Shown one piece after another: positions 38,001 through 50,019 of a DNA stretch of 64,000 nucleotides (positions within the stretch are counted from its first letter, which is position 1; every line of letters starts with the position of its first letter). This DNA is from Phalacrocorax aristotelis. Lineage: Eukaryota; Chordata; Aves; Suliformes; Phalacrocoracidae. Made by a program: the position numbers and the translations under genes. The notes beneath the pieces are model-generated. The model made no database searches. It worked only from the letters and a program-made list of their open reading frames with translations, and was not told the origin of the DNA. The stretch is taken from NCBI RefSeq assembly GCF_949628215.1, contig NC_134279.1:9530041-9594040 (forward strand), read 5' to 3'.

Positions 38001-41000
38001 CAGGCTACAGAGACAAAAAATGTCTCAGGAGCTTAGTGTGAATTTACAACAGATAGTGATCCTACAGTAACTGGCTTTGTGTGTATTCTTTATTCTTCAA
38101 CATTTGGATTATAGCTTGAGCTCACCTGTGATTACATATATGTCATTGTCTAAAAAGCTGGTAAAAAATCTTTATAATCTTTGGGTTTTACTATATTTTA
38201 TACAAACTCAAGTTATTTTAGGTGGCAAGATTGCCTATGTATTTCAGCTGCATATTTGTTATGGTGAATGAGATCCACAGGGGTCATGGGCAGCATCCCT
38301 GTGTCTTCTCAGAGGCTGTTTCCTATACTGTGAGTTAAGAACTAGATGTGGGAACAGCCGCTGCTGGCAGCATTATCAGTGACTGGTTTTGTTCATATAT
38401 GTCAGTTCCAAGAGTCTACTAGTGAGTGCTAACAGGCTTAATATTGTACTAAAAATTAGTAATAACTTTTCATTCCAATTGGAAACACTATTTCATTTTT
38501 TTATGCTTTACCTGATGAACATTCCCCGTGAAAAAAAGCATGTTCTATGCTGTCTAGAGATGCAAAATGCCACCTGTATTTCTTAAATGTTCTAGAAGTG
38601 TTGTGGTTTCTGCAGCTGTAATATTAACTTTTGTTGTGCAAGTGTTTTTGATGCAAGCTTCATTACATGTGTAACTTCTGTTTTACAGCTCAAATTATAT
38701 CTGCCCATTGAAGCCCCAGGTTGGTTTGTTAGAGCAGAAGTCCCAAGCTGAAACAATGCAGCAGTGGCTTGGAAGCATGCAAACAAATGGTGTGTTACTA
38801 GTCAGTTGTGTATTTTTGCACTCAAGTTGGAGTAGTGACTTGTAACTGCTTCTGTGGTTTTTCTGTGTTGTATTTCTTCACACTTGTGCAGAAGGGATAT
38901 CTTTATGGCCAAGTAACTGTGACAGTGGAGTGTAATGCTGGCATCCTACATTACAGCGATTGGATGTTAACAGAGGCTACTGAAGGAAAACCATGGGAGA
39001 CCCTAAACTGGCTTGTCACAGAAGAAGCAAAATTGACAACAGAAAGAGGCAAAATGATGTCCAGCATCACTAATCTGTAGGATCAGTCCTAAGCCAGAAA
39101 TACCCCAATTGAAAACATTGTTTTGTTCTCCTTTTTGGACTAAGCTGTAACATTTTAGTTTCCTTAGGGAGGAATTAATTTTGAAGATTTTGTAGTTAAG
39201 TGTTCCTTTCGAGCTGTTGGGTTAGTATAATGAACTGTACATAATGGCCTTTGTAACAGTGAAGAAATTGTACGTTGAATTTGAATATGTAGCTTCCTAC
39301 AATGCGGTCCTTATCTCCTCTTAATGTTTTAGCAAAAAAAATAAAGGCAAAAAGAGAGGAAAACACAATTCTAGAACCTGCCATAATTATTCAGTTGTGA
39401 CCTGAAACATGTGCAAGTATAAATATGTGACAAAAGGTTGGCGGGTGACTCAGAAGTCTTGTTAATTTAGTTGTGCAAATATACCTTAAGAGAAAATGGG
39501 ACCTTGGTGAATGTGAAAGATAATGAGGCTGCAGAAGGAGGGGTGGAGGAAAGGACAAAAGACACAGAAGGGAAGGAGGTGTTCTTTGTCATGCATCATG
39601 TTACATCATTTACAAATAATGTAATTTAATCATAAAACTAAATCACAAATCCATTCTGGCCTTTTTTGTTTGGATATTACTAGACTCCTTCCCTTCCTGT
39701 CTACGGGGAATTGGACTCATATGACATGGTCCTGTGTAATCTTTGCTCCCTTCTCAACTGCTCTGCAACATGGCAGGAGGAGTGTGATACTTGTTTGGGT
39801 GAGGCAAAAGAGGATCAAGAGCTTAAATATCAATGCTAGGGAAGCAGTCATAGGAAGTTTATATATAAAAATAGGTTTTTGTCTTTTAACAAGTGACTGG
39901 AAATAAAACAAAGGTTTTGGAGTGTGCGTTTGACATCTTGAGTACTAAAACCTCTGGTTAATGCTAAAACCTAGTTAGGCTGAAACTTAAATGAAATTTG
40001 GTGGTAGTGGTTATCTGACTGGCAAGTAAACTATGTTTCAGAAGATTAATTTAATTCTTGTAAACTAAGTCTTCCTCAAATATCTCAAAATCTTAGTATT
40101 TTGTTTATAAATGGTTTTGCAAAATGATTTGATATATGTTAAGATTGAAGGCCGTAATAAATGAAATCTAGTAACAATATATTTTAAGTAGCGCTGGAGT
40201 TTTTTAGCATTGGCATTGGTTGGTACTAAAGTCATAGCCTAATGGTTTGGACTGAAATTGAAGAAATCCTCTTCTTATTTATTTCACTTATTTAAGTGAA
40301 ATAAGCCTTCTGAGATTGTATTTTGAAAAGCTTTTAAAACCGCAGTAGCGTTTTTTCCTTTGTACTGTGACATTTTGAAGCTACAATGTACCTTTGATGC
40401 TTTCAGTTCCGCTGAGACCACCTGCAGACCTAACTGCCAACAGTAACACACATGGAGGTTTTCAGTATCATCTGGATGTGCAGCAAGATGCATCAAGAAA
40501 TGCATGGAACACCTTAAAAGATATAAGGAATCATGATGTATCTGTCGACTGTCCGCATTCTTTAAACCAGAGAAACCCAAAGAAATACATCCCTGGAGTT
40601 CTCTGCAAATCTGAGAAAATTCAACCGTCATCTTCTACGTGTGGCCTTTGGTCAACTTCAGAACAAAACCAAGCATGGGGCAAAGAACCATCAGCACATC
40701 AGAAACCTACATTGCGAAGTATAGTATCACCTCTCAACGCTCACAGGCTAAAACCCATCAGGCAAAAAACAAAAAATGCAGTGGTATGTACCAGTTCTTA
40801 AAACGGAAACAACTTCTGTATTGAATATAGTGTGACTCTCTCTTACAAATTACTTGGTAAACTAGAAGCATTTTTTTAAATAAAACTTAAAGTTAAGTTA
40901 TTGTAGATCATATTCACAGAATCACAGACTGGTAAGGGTTGGAAGGGACCTCTGGAGACCATCTCATCCAACCCCCTGCTTGAGCAGGCACACCCAGAGC

Positions 41001-44000
41001 AGGGGGCACAGGGACGCGTCCAGGCGGGGTGTGAATGTCTCTAGGGAAGGGACTCCACAGCCTCCCTGGGCAGCCTGTGCCCCTGCTCTGGCACCCGCAC
41101 AGGGAAGGGGGTTTTCCTCATATTGAGGTGGAACTTCCTGTGTTCCAACCTGTGCCCATTGCCCCGTGTCCTGTCGTTGGGCACTAATGAAAAGAGTCTA
41201 GTCCTGAGTATTATATATTAGTAAGTAGTATATATTAGTAAGATGCATCTTAGTTGTTGTATATGGAATACCATAACCTCGTGGTCACTTCTGCAAATAG
41301 TGACATGGCATTGCTTTTAGCTTGCAAGCAAAGAAACTGTAAGTAGATGTAACATATTAAATACATGTATACTTCCTATGGCTCTAAAACACTCTACTGC
41401 TTAGCTGTACAAGTTGTGTTTAAGCTTTCAACATTAAGATTTTAACTGCGTCAAACACTTTTACAGATCAAACAAGTAACTGGATTAGAAGTGAAAATAG
41501 TCTTCCTCTCAAGTAAAAACCTAAATCTTTTTCCTATAGTGCTGCTTTTTCCCTGTCTTGTGGGTGGGAAGGCAAAACAAATTCCCTTAATCCTCACTGA
41601 TCACATAAATTTTCTGGTTGGTTTGTTCCTGGTATCACCTTTCTGGCTTTTGTTCCATTTCTTACTCTTGCTCATCCTGTCATGTTTCCCTCTGCCCTCC
41701 AATTTGGTTTTTAAAAAAGAACATAACAAAGCTGACCTGTCTTCATTTGATTTGTCACTTAAGGAGCCACGCCCTCACTGAGCAGGCTTATAACCTTCGC
41801 TCATGTTGAAGTGTTCTGTAAGAAGCATTTATAAGTTTGCAGTGCAGAAAAAAAATCCACCCTTTTTTAAAGCATTTGTGGAAAGAATCTTATTTTCTGA
41901 GAAAATAAACAGAAGTATTTTAACTTGTATATTTTATATATTTTAGGTGAGCATTCTAGATACTGGGGAAGTGTGTATGGAGTTTCTAAAAGAACACCAT
42001 TCACAAGAACTTGTGAAAGAAGTTCTCAGAATATCTTGTGATGGAAATGGGGTGAGTGTGTTTTCAGTTTCCTCACTTGTAATAAGGGCCTAGATGATTC
42101 TGTTGTTTCAGTTATTAAAATTTTCATTTAAGTGATTATTTGTTTGGAAATGCCATGTTTACATAAGCACAGCTGTAAACTCCTTCCTCCTCTTCCCCCC
42201 CATAGCACAGCCATACAAATATAGGTAGCAAGCAATTATTTCAGAGCTAAATCGGACTTGACTTTTGGAACAGGTGAAGTATTGTTGAAAACTGCTGCTG
42301 TTAAATAATTTAGAGGAATAGAGCATTCATGGTAAATCATGGTAATTAATTAAACTGTGACTTACTTATTTCCGTACCTGTTAAAAGTAGGAAGTGCTGT
42401 TGTAAGTTGCAACTGCAAACACTTCCCCCCCACCCGTCTTGTAGATTGCAGTTTATCATCCAAATGAAGGAAGAGGTTTCCTTCTTGATGACAGACCTCC
42501 TGCTCCTCCTGAAGACATCTGTATGTATAATTTTGACAACTTGCCAGGTAACCTGAGATTTATTTTAAAATTATGATTATTAATTTGATTTTTAGTGAAT
42601 CTTGTTTGACGCTTTTTAGCCGTTACTTCTCAGATAATTGTGAAGATAAAACTTCTTTCAGAATAAGAATCAAACCAGAGTTTAACTGGAAACTGTATTT
42701 AGAAGCGTAAGCCCACAGGTTTTAAGTTCTGTATGGCATTTATAAGGAGTCACTAGAAATAAAGCTTGCATATTCTTCTCTTTGTTCATATTGGAAACTG
42801 TTTAAATATGAATGAAAGAAATATTATCAAGTCAATTTTAAACCAGAGCAACTTTACTTTGTGCTTCCTAATACTCGTAACTTGGGGAGGGGGATTATAT
42901 TCCTGAAAGCGTTGACAGAGGAATTTGGACAGCTGAAGAACAAATATAAGCTAATGGTAGGTTCTTAAGAGACAAGCAGACTTCTTTACTAACTAGAGAT
43001 CAAAGATGGGTTTCAGCTAAAGCCAGGAAGCCAGCTGGACCATAATATCTAGCTAAATGGTATACGCAACGCTCCAATATGTTGCTTAGGTTCTGAACTA
43101 TATTAATCAAAGCTATTGAAGAGGCACGCTTTTCTAAAAGTTGGTGGAAATAAGTTGGTTTCTTTGAACGTACTTCTGTAAAGTACTTAAATATTACAGC
43201 CCGCAGCTATCAAATACATTTTTTAAAATTACTTCTCTCCAAGCTGGTGCACAGTGTTTAATCTGATGACTTTGATAAAAGAGCTTTAAAATTTTCTTTT
43301 TTAGAAAAGTACTGGAAAAAATACCAGTATGCAGCCAAGTTCGTGCAGTTGGTAAGGACAAAAACCCCCAAAGTTACGTTCTACACAAGATATGCCAAGT
43401 GCATGTTGATGGAAAATTCACCCCCTGCAGACGTTGAAATTTGTTTTTATGATGGTATGTATTCATTTTTACAATTATGCAAACAGTTATATCCTGTTGT
43501 TAAAGCTGCACCGCAATATTGCCAAACAATGAATACTTCAGGTTGAAGAAAATACTGGAAACTATTTATTCTGCCTTTATTCTAGCACTTGCAAATCAGT
43601 TAATTATTCATTAGTTCCTTACTGATATCTTGTTCAGGGATACACTTAGCAAAAGTGTTACTTAAATTATGCCTTGTGTTTTTTCATGAGCTGCTCTTTG
43701 CGTCTACATTTGATCGTTAACATATGTAGGGAAAGGTGCGTCCCTGCTCCAAGCGATCCATTGTTAAATGACAAGGAGAAAGAACACTCACTGGTGCGCT
43801 GCTGATTGTTTTCTCACTATAGACTGTCCACCTGTTTCATTTGCCACATGCATAGGCAGACCCCAACAGAATTTATGACAAAAAGAAGAAAAAGGACTTA
43901 GCAGCTCTGTGGTTCAGTGTGGAACTGCTACTAAAGAACGGGCATCTCTTCTAAAACTGTATTCAAATACTAACAGAGCTTACTTAGCATTGCCAAAAAA

Positions 44001-47000
44001 AGGTTGTTAGAGGTGTTAATTTTGTATCAGATGAATGTTTAGAAAGGTAATTCTTAAAATATGTAATGAATGCATTATTCAGCCCATTTAAGTAGTGATC
44101 TTTGGCCATAGAGGGCATTCCATTAACATCGCAGTCCCAGTTTATGTGGCTTTTTATTTCTGCTGGACATAGAGCTCATGCAGGGGCAGTTTTATTGTTG
44201 AAATAATTAAGTCAGTGAAATACACTTTCGAATGTAATGGCAGAGATCTGTATTGTGTAGATGCTGGTATTTTATACAGTTCACACCAGAAATTTTTGTT
44301 TTTTACAGGAGCAAAGATACACAAGACAGCTGGTATAACTCGTGTGATTGAAAAATCAGGGAAATCCTTCACTTTGAAAGGAGAAAGCGAAGCAGGTTTG
44401 AAGAAGGAAATACAAGTTTACATGGATCATGCAAATGAGGTGAACTGTTTCACACAGGCCTTTGCCAGTGCAAAGCAACTTTCTGAAAATTCAGTTTCTC
44501 ACAAACGTGCTTCTGCTGTTGCCTTTCATATCTTTCATTACACTAATAAGGAGGGATGATAACGTGTTTTTTGGGAGAGCAAATATGAATGCAGAGGAAG
44601 CAGTGCCTCATAATGAAGACTGTTAGAGCAAATTCTTACTAGTGTGTAACGCAGGTTTGCCTGTCTGGTGAAAGGATTAAATAGAACAGAAGAAGCTGCT
44701 TTATAAAACTTAACAAAAACAAACCCCAAACCACAAAAAAACAAGTTCCCAAAAAAACCCAAACACAAAAACCTGCCAGGTGTTTAACTGGCCTGCCTAC
44801 TGCACTTTTCATCTCTCATTTCATGTCACCCAACTAGCGGTCACAAGAGTAATTTTTTGTCCACGAACTTAGGAAACAGTAAAAATATAGTATAGATTTT
44901 TCTATTCAGTCTTCCTTATCTTCCATTACTTTCTGGAATAGAGTTCAGGGGTCTTCTACTACCCTGTCTAGTCCTGCTAAAAGGGGAGGAGATGCAAATA
45001 TTATGAGCATAATTGTGCTAATGTGCTGAAGTTACGAGGGAGTCTTGCCGTGGTACAGCTTTTTGAATTGCCTCCATGGTACATGTGTGCAGTTATTACT
45101 GATATTTGGTACTGCTGAAAAAAGTGTTTCCTTGTGTAGGCTCACCTACCACACCAAACACTTACTTATGAAATAGTTATACTGTTCTCAGTGAGACTTT
45201 AACAAGCTCCTTCTAATTTCAGGGACATCGTATATGCCTTGCACTGGAATCTGCTGTTGTGGAAGAAGAAAAAAGGAGTGCAAGTGTTCCATTTTTTCCA
45301 ATAATTGTTGGAAGGTAGTATCTTTCACTTGAAAATACTTAGGCATTTGAACATTCCCACTAAACAACTAATGTTTGAGGAAGCCAGGGTTGCTTACCAG
45401 AGGCTCATAGTCATTAGCAAGATAAATAATAACTTGATAGCATGCATGAATACCGTATTTTGGAGACCCGCAAAGCCTCCTTTGATACTAGGACAACACA
45501 CAGCTGCAGATTTAGACTAAACCAAGCTAACAATTAGCACGATTGAAAACAATTGTGCAGAAGACTGCTTTATACAGTCTGTGGTAAACTGAAGGAAAAG
45601 CTACGTCTCCTCACTTGTTTCTTTAGTCCCTTTTGGACAGACCTTTTCCTAATTTGTCTCATTATTTTTCCAGAAAACCTGGCAATACTGAATCGCCCCA
45701 GGCTGTAGCACCTCCACTGTTGGACAATACAAACCTTTCAAAAGAAGTTATGGCACTGGATACAAATATTGCTGCCAGTTCTGCTCCAGTTCAAGCTCCA
45801 AGCTGTACTCCTTCTGTAAGTACACAAAATATACTGTGGAGATGACTCTCCAGGAGGAACTCAAATATTGCTGTTTTACTTGAAATAATGGAAATATGGA
45901 TGGATGTAGGCTTTTATTAGCCTGTCGACTAGAGATGCTAACTTTGATTTCAACTAGAATTTGATATCTGGATTTAAGATCATCTGAAAAAAATCAAAAT
46001 CCTCCAAAACTTTACCACAAATGCTTCCTGGGAACATCGGTTGAAAATTCTTGCTCACGTTATACGGCACGGTCTTCAGTTTGTTTTGGAGAGCGCTGAA
46101 ATGCCCTGAGGCCTGTATGATGGTAGTCACAAAGGATGTTAGCACTTCAGGCTATTGCTCTGAAATAATCAAGTGTTAGTGTGTATTTTTTTAAAAAAAG
46201 TGTAAGTGTAAATATAATTATATGTAAAGCCAACAAGGCTTTGTGTGCAATGTCATCTAGTTTGTTTAAAAGACACACCAAGATTCAATTGCTGACACAA
46301 CTTTCCCAGCTGACTGAATTATGCTGGGGCCTTGGCACACTGAGCTTGTATCCTTTTAACTTTGTTGAATTTATGCAGGCCTGCACCTCTGTTGCTTGGT
46401 TGTGTAGCACGTGTCCTTAGTGCAGGATCAGCCGGTTTTTGCTCGACTGAAATGAACCCGGCAACAAAAATTCCTTAGGGCTTCAGTACTAGTGTTGATT
46501 TTTACACTGACTTAAGGTTACCCATCACCAGGGTTCTAACTTGAGGGTTCAACATTCAAACTCATCCTTTGTTTGCCGTATAGCAAACACTTAGGTCTTT
46601 GTAAGACTTTCACTGTTTGCTTTCTCTTCTGAAGTATGTATTTCTAAGCAAAATAACATAATAGCTGGTTGTCTTTCCATGTTGCCCTTGACTCTTTTTA
46701 TCAATTTGTTTATACTTGAGTTAGATCTGAATATCCTGAGGTACAGCTTGTTTCTTTCAGGTTCCTGTAATTATCTGGATCCTGATCTCTTTCCTGACCA
46801 AGTTCTCCTATTTCAGAGGCATCCCCTTACTTGCATCTCTTCACTGAACCCTGAATCTTAAATACTGCAGAGCACACCACCTCATCTGTGTGACTATAGG
46901 AAGAGGTATCTGGGTAGCAGAACTTCCAGAGAAGCAGACATGTTCCTCCTAGACAGTAGTGGTGCCGTGGTCCTAAAGGCCTCCAACATTTGAGCCTCTG

Positions 47001-49515
47001 TTGTTCTTAATTCATCACCTTTCTCTCTCTCTCTCAACCCGTAACAGACTCCGTATGTGCTGTAGAGCTCTCCTATTAATGTTTAATCTCCTAGTTTCCA
47101 ACTAATAGCAATGTCCGTATTTTTGTAAAATATTGGCCAAGTGCTCATCTGGATGAGAGTTATTTTATAATCTAACCTGTGCTGAACATTTTTCCTGAAG
47201 ATGGACAGGGTTTTCTGGCAGTCAAATAAGGAAAAAGTGGGATTAAGTAGGAAAAGTCTGTGATTCTTCTGTGAGTACAGGGAAGTGGTAGAAAAACTGT
47301 CATAATACTGAGAAAGTCACATGAAATCCTGTGGGTTTTTTTATAATGTAATGCTGTTAAATGAAGCATATAGGCTAAAGCTGTCTGTATATATGAAAAG
47401 ATTAAATCAGGTGGTAATTGATCATTACAGTCGGTACGTGATCAGCTGGATTAATACTAAGGCTACTAATACTGTGTGTTTCTGGGTTTTAGGTGGTGTC
47501 GTATGAAAAGTCTACGTTTATGACTAACACTGATGAAACTACGTGTTCCTCTGTTCATCAAACGGAATGCAGTCCAAATTCAGCCCAACTTTTAAAATCT
47601 GTCTTTGTGAAAAATGTTGGTTGGGCTTCTCAGGTGAGAAATGAGTACTGATAAAGGAGGGAAGTATGTTCTTTTTTCCTACTAAACTTTAGATGCATAT
47701 TTAAGTCTCTTGTGAGGAATGCATTAAGTCGTGCTCTGCTACAGTTTAAATCCAGAAATTGGTATGTGGAAGGATCCTTCCAAAAAAGTGTCTTCGACAA
47801 ACACCATGGTGAACTATATAAGTAGAAGAACCTGAAATACTAGTTCAGTATTTCAGTTATCACAGTTTTCCTGTGGTGGTTACTGCCTATTTCAGCATCT
47901 TGTGTCATTTAAATTTGACTCTAGTAAAAAACTGAGGCTATTAAACTTCTGTCTGTTCTCCAACGAAGATGTAAAGGTGGTGTGACAAAGTGTTTTTAAC
48001 AGCTGTGTGCCAGATCTGTACAAGAAAAAGGAATCTGCCTCTACAACAGGAAAAGCTGTGTATTTACAGAGAAATTCTTCCTCTGCTTTTCTGTGGGACC
48101 AGCTTTGTATTTAAAAAATGGTTCTCTGCAATCCTGCTGAAATAAGCTTCCTGTCCTAAGAGAAAAGGGTTGCTTTTTATATATATATGAACTTTAAAAT
48201 GTATATAGCTGTGTGCTCTTACAAATGGAACTTCTATTTTATGTTTGGTATTATTTAAAATTTCCTTAGGAGTCAGTTACGCTAAAGATACTTCTTTCTT
48301 TAACTCTCATTGAAAAGGATGACTGAGGCCAAGTACCTGAAACCTTGGGAAGTCTGATTCTTGAGACTGCACGAGGCTATTTAATCCAAAGTAGTGCACG
48401 TGCAATCTTTATCTTTGAAAGACTGACTGAGATACCTAAGTCACTTCAGTAATTCTGAAAGACTTGCAGCTTCATTTATTAGAAAAATTCTAGGTATGTA
48501 ATCTTGTATTTTATGTCCTCAAACCGTAACACACCTTCTCTCGTTAGCTGACCAGTGGAGCAGTATGGGTTCAGTTTAACGATGGATCCCAACTGGTAGC
48601 CCAAGCAGGTGTTTCCTCGATCACTTACACATCTCCAGATGGCCAGACAACTAGGTGAGTCTGTTACTGCTTTACTATTACTGGTTTACTACAGTAAACA
48701 AAAAAAATAGTTTGGTTTACTGTCAGTGCAAGGCTGTTACAAGGTAAACTTAATAGCTGCTATTCATTTTGTGTTGCAAATATTAAAATTGAGCTTTTCA
48801 ATCACTTCTTGGTCAATTAGCTTATATAAGCTTAATAAAAAAGCTGGGAATGCATCTACTTGGTCTCCAGAGGATAGCCGCTATTCATGTAGAGTATTTA
48901 AAAGAGGGAGGGGAAGAAAAGTAAGGGTTTAATACTCCACCTCCCCCCCGATACTGCTAGATTAGGGAGATAACATGTCAACACTGATGCAAAGACCTGA
49001 AGCGCTCAGGGGAAGTTTTGCCTATCTTTTGGATGCTGGGCACTTCCCATACAAACAGAGCCACTTGGTAACATGCCTCCTCTGTACAAAGTTTGACACC
49101 GCAATATATGGTCTGTTCAGATATTACTGCAGCTTTAAACACTGTTTCAATTATTTTCTTTATCCGAAACACTTCTTTCGGTTAAATATGTATTTAAGTA
49201 TGTTAAATATTTAACATATCAGTTAAATTTAACATTATCGGTTAAATATGTATTTAAGCCATCAAGGTCCAAGTCATGTGTCTAGATATACTTAGTAGCT
49301 AGTTGATTTAGTGGTTTGTGTATTTCCAGGAAAGTTTTGAAATAATTATACTGTCCTGAAATAAAACGAATTATTTCAAGCATCTAAATTTTTGTATGTG
49401 TATTTGCCTTTCTAGGTATGGAGAAAATGATAAGTTGCCAGAATACATCAAAGAGAAGCTACACTGTCTGTCTTCTATTCTTGTGATGTTTACCAATCCA
49501 GCTGGTCCCCACTGA
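31975..49515 (+). CDS. PLK4: PLK4, polo-like kinase 4 (16 coding exons, 972 aa)
   Basis: Serine/threonine kinase that starts centriole duplication at the centrosome. In the known family it is recruited by CEP152/CEP192 and phosphorylates STIL. Coding exons: 31975-32004, 32466-32561, 33323-33418, 33512-33626, 35569-36601, 38689-38789, 40407-40783, 41947-42051, 42445-42547, 43305-43454, 44309-44439, 45223-45314, 45674-45815, 47493-47633, 48548-48654, 49416-49515. All introns are GT-AG and the phases join without a frameshift; the total is 2,919 nt, 972 aa against 970 in human. The kinase domain spans about residues 12-265: glycine loop 19-26, K41, hinge E90-M91-C92, HRD with D136, DFG with D154, activation-loop T170. 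A DSG phosphodegron sits at 284-289. A Ser-rich linker (about 270-590) leads to two cryptic polo boxes (about 590-815) and a C-terminal polo box (about 888-968). The start is the [11 protein letters not shown]-terminus typical of the family. The identification is very secure. Confidence 0.97.
32466..32561 (+). CDS. PLK4: PLK4 coding exon 2 (glycine loop, catalytic Lys)
   Basis: Residues 11-42. Contains the ATP-binding glycine loop GKGSFAGV (19-26) and the ATP-anchoring lysine K41 (AIKM). The acceptor is ttgcag before 32466 and the donor gtaagg follows ATG at 32561. Confidence 0.96.
33323..33418 (+). CDS. PLK4: PLK4 coding exon 3 (helix C)
   Basis: Residues 43-74, including the helix-C segment with E60, the probable salt-bridge partner of K41. 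Phase 0 on both sides, 96 nt, acceptor ttacag, donor gtaaga. Confidence 0.96.
33512..33626 (+). CDS. PLK4: PLK4 coding exon 4 (hinge)
   Basis: Residues 75-112 plus the first base of codon 113. Contains gatekeeper L89 and hinge E90-M91-C92, as in mammalian PLK4. Acceptor ttctag, donor gtgaga. Confidence 0.95.
35569..36601 (+). CDS. PLK4: PLK4 coding exon 5 (catalytic and activation loops, degron, linker)
   Basis: The largest exon (1,033 nt), covering codons 113-457. It holds the HRD catalytic loop (D136), DFG (D154), activation-loop T170 in HYTMCGTP, the C-lobe to about residue 265, then the DSGNAT degron (284-289), where the family is bound by SCF-betaTrCP after autophosphorylation, and a Ser/Arg-rich linker with HSRYLRRA. 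The true end is the gtaaga donor at 36602; reading into the intron meets a stop at 36603-36605. Confidence 0.96.
38689..38789 (+). CDS. PLK4: PLK4 coding exon 6 (linker)
   Basis: Codons 457-491 of the linker, including ETMQQWLG, which matches the human ETVQQWFG stretch. Acceptor ttttacag, donor gtgtgt. Most of the rest is poorly conserved, as expected for this disordered linker. Confidence 0.9.
40279..40304. repeat. Inverted repeat in PLK4 intron 6
   Basis: Perfect 12-base arms TTATTTCACTTA / TAAGTGAAATAA with a TT loop, about 100 bases upstream of the exon 7 acceptor. Confidence 0.8.
40407..40783 (+). CDS. PLK4: PLK4 coding exon 7 (linker into polo box 1)
   Basis: Codons 491-616. The first part is divergent linker; the end ([20 protein letters not shown]) is the conserved entry to the first cryptic polo box. 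Acceptor tttcag at 40401-40406, donor gtatgt at 40784. Confidence 0.94.
40914..41201 (-). mobile_element. CR1 LINE, 5'-truncated, inside PLK4 intron 7
   Basis: The antisense CR1 3' end begins tcacagaatcacagactgg, then ggttggaagggacctctgg, catccaaccccctgct, gggcagcctgtgcc, aacctgtgcccattgcc. It is GC-rich against its intron. It lies 130 bases after the exon 7 donor and antisense to PLK4, so it does not touch coding sequence. Confidence 0.93.
41947..42051 (+). CDS. PLK4: PLK4 coding exon 8 (polo box 1)
   Basis: Residues 617-651 in the first cryptic polo box ([17 protein letters not shown]). 35 whole codons, acceptor ttttag, donor gtgagt. Confidence 0.94.
42445..42547 (+). CDS. PLK4: PLK4 coding exon 9 (polo box 1)
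   Basis: Codons 652-686, including YHPNEGRGF and YNFDNLP, matching human YYPNGGRGF and YSFDNLP. Acceptor ttgtag, donor gtaacc. Confidence 0.94.
43305..43454 (+). CDS. PLK4: PLK4 coding exon 10 (polo box 1-2 junction)
   Basis: Codons 686-736. [17 protein letters not shown] and [15 protein letters not shown] are near-identical to the basic surface of the cryptic polo-box cassette, which in this family binds acidic segments of CEP192/CEP152. Donor gtatgt at 43455. Confidence 0.95.
44309..44439 (+). CDS. PLK4: PLK4 coding exon 11 (polo box 2)
   Basis: Codons 736-779 (GAKIHKTAG... YMDHANE) of the second cryptic polo box. Acceptor ttttacag, donor gtgaac, which is slightly weak. Confidence 0.94.
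45223..45314 (+). CDS. PLK4: PLK4 coding exon 12 (polo box 2)
   Basis: Codons 780-810 ([16 protein letters not shown]... FFPIIVG), matching human [10 protein letters not shown]...FFPIIIG. Acceptor atttcag, donor gtagta. Confidence 0.94.
45674..45815 (+). CDS. PLK4: PLK4 coding exon 13 (linker before polo box 3)
   Basis: Codons 810-857, starting [11 protein letters not shown] (human RKPGSTSSPKA). Ser/Pro/Ala-rich linker between the polo-box cassette and the C-terminal polo box. Donor gtaagt. Confidence 0.92.
47493..47633 (+). CDS. PLK4: PLK4 coding exon 14 (start of polo box 3)
   Basis: Residues 858-904; the end [18 protein letters not shown] is the start of the C-terminal polo box. Acceptor ttttag, donor gtgaga, 47 whole codons. 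Confidence 0.94.
48548..48654 (+). CDS. PLK4: PLK4 coding exon 15 (polo box 3)
   Basis: Codons 905-940 ([16 protein letters not shown]...SPDGQTT), almost identical to human. In the family this polo box binds STIL and relieves autoinhibition. Acceptor cgttag, donor gtgagt. Confidence 0.95.
49178..49258. repeat. AT-rich local duplication in PLK4 intron 15
   Basis: A 21-base unit starting tcggttaaatatg is present at 49178-49198 and again, exactly, at 49238-49258, an offset of 60. Between them are two perfect palindromes, gttaaatatttaac (49202-49215) and gttaaatttaac (49222-49233). Confidence 0.85.
49416..49515 (+). CDS. PLK4: PLK4 coding exon 16 (C-terminus)
   Basis: Completes codon 940 and encodes 941-972 ([15 protein letters not shown]...), with the stop TGA at 49513-49515. 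Acceptor tttctag. Confidence 0.95.
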
Positions 49516-50015
49516 TTAAAGCAAAGCACGTGTCACGACACAAGGGCTTAATAACCTCACTCACTGACTTTCAAGTCAAGTGACTGATCTTACTCAGCTT
49601 ATGCAGAAATTCTTCTAAAAGCTGGTAAAAAATAGGAAGGGAAGGATTGCTCTGTTTTATGTAGCAAATTGCTTGTAAAATATAATACAAAACACACTTT
49701 TCATCAAAATGATGGATAAACTTGCTCAAGCAAACCTTTGAGCAACTTAGTTCTAGATAGCATCAACTTCCTGGAAATAATCTGAATCTGTTGTATTTCA
49801 TTCTTCCCCCACTGCTTACTCAGTGCCAACAATCAAGGAAAATGCATCTGTGCTGTTGAAGTGTTTGTATTTGTAAATAACTTATATTTTTGTCTTACAA
49901 GTAATATATGTAAATATGTATATGTTTTATAACTGTTTTTATTTTTTGTAGCAGCAGCTTTAACTTCCCTGCACAAGCATTTTATACAAAAATAAAAAAT
50001 ATGCAGTGGTAACTG
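49516..50015 (+). other. PLK4: PLK4 3' UTR
   Basis: AT-rich tail from the stop codon to just past AATAAA at 49991-49996. The cleavage point is inferred to lie about 10-25 bases downstream. A second AATAAA at 50446-50451 could serve a longer form. Confidence 0.7.
49991..49996 (+). terminator. PLK4 poly(A) signal AATAAA
   Basis: Canonical hexamer about 475 bases after the PLK4 stop, followed by a T/GT-containing stretch (ggtaactgtccagatctatttgt region). The position is seen; its use is inferred. Confidence 0.7.
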
Positions 50016-50019
50016 TCCA

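Noticed and set aside
44215-44308. In-frame extension upstream of PLK4 exon 11
   Set aside because: The frame is open into the intron, but the ttttacag acceptor at 44308 and the match to GAKIHKT fix the exon start.
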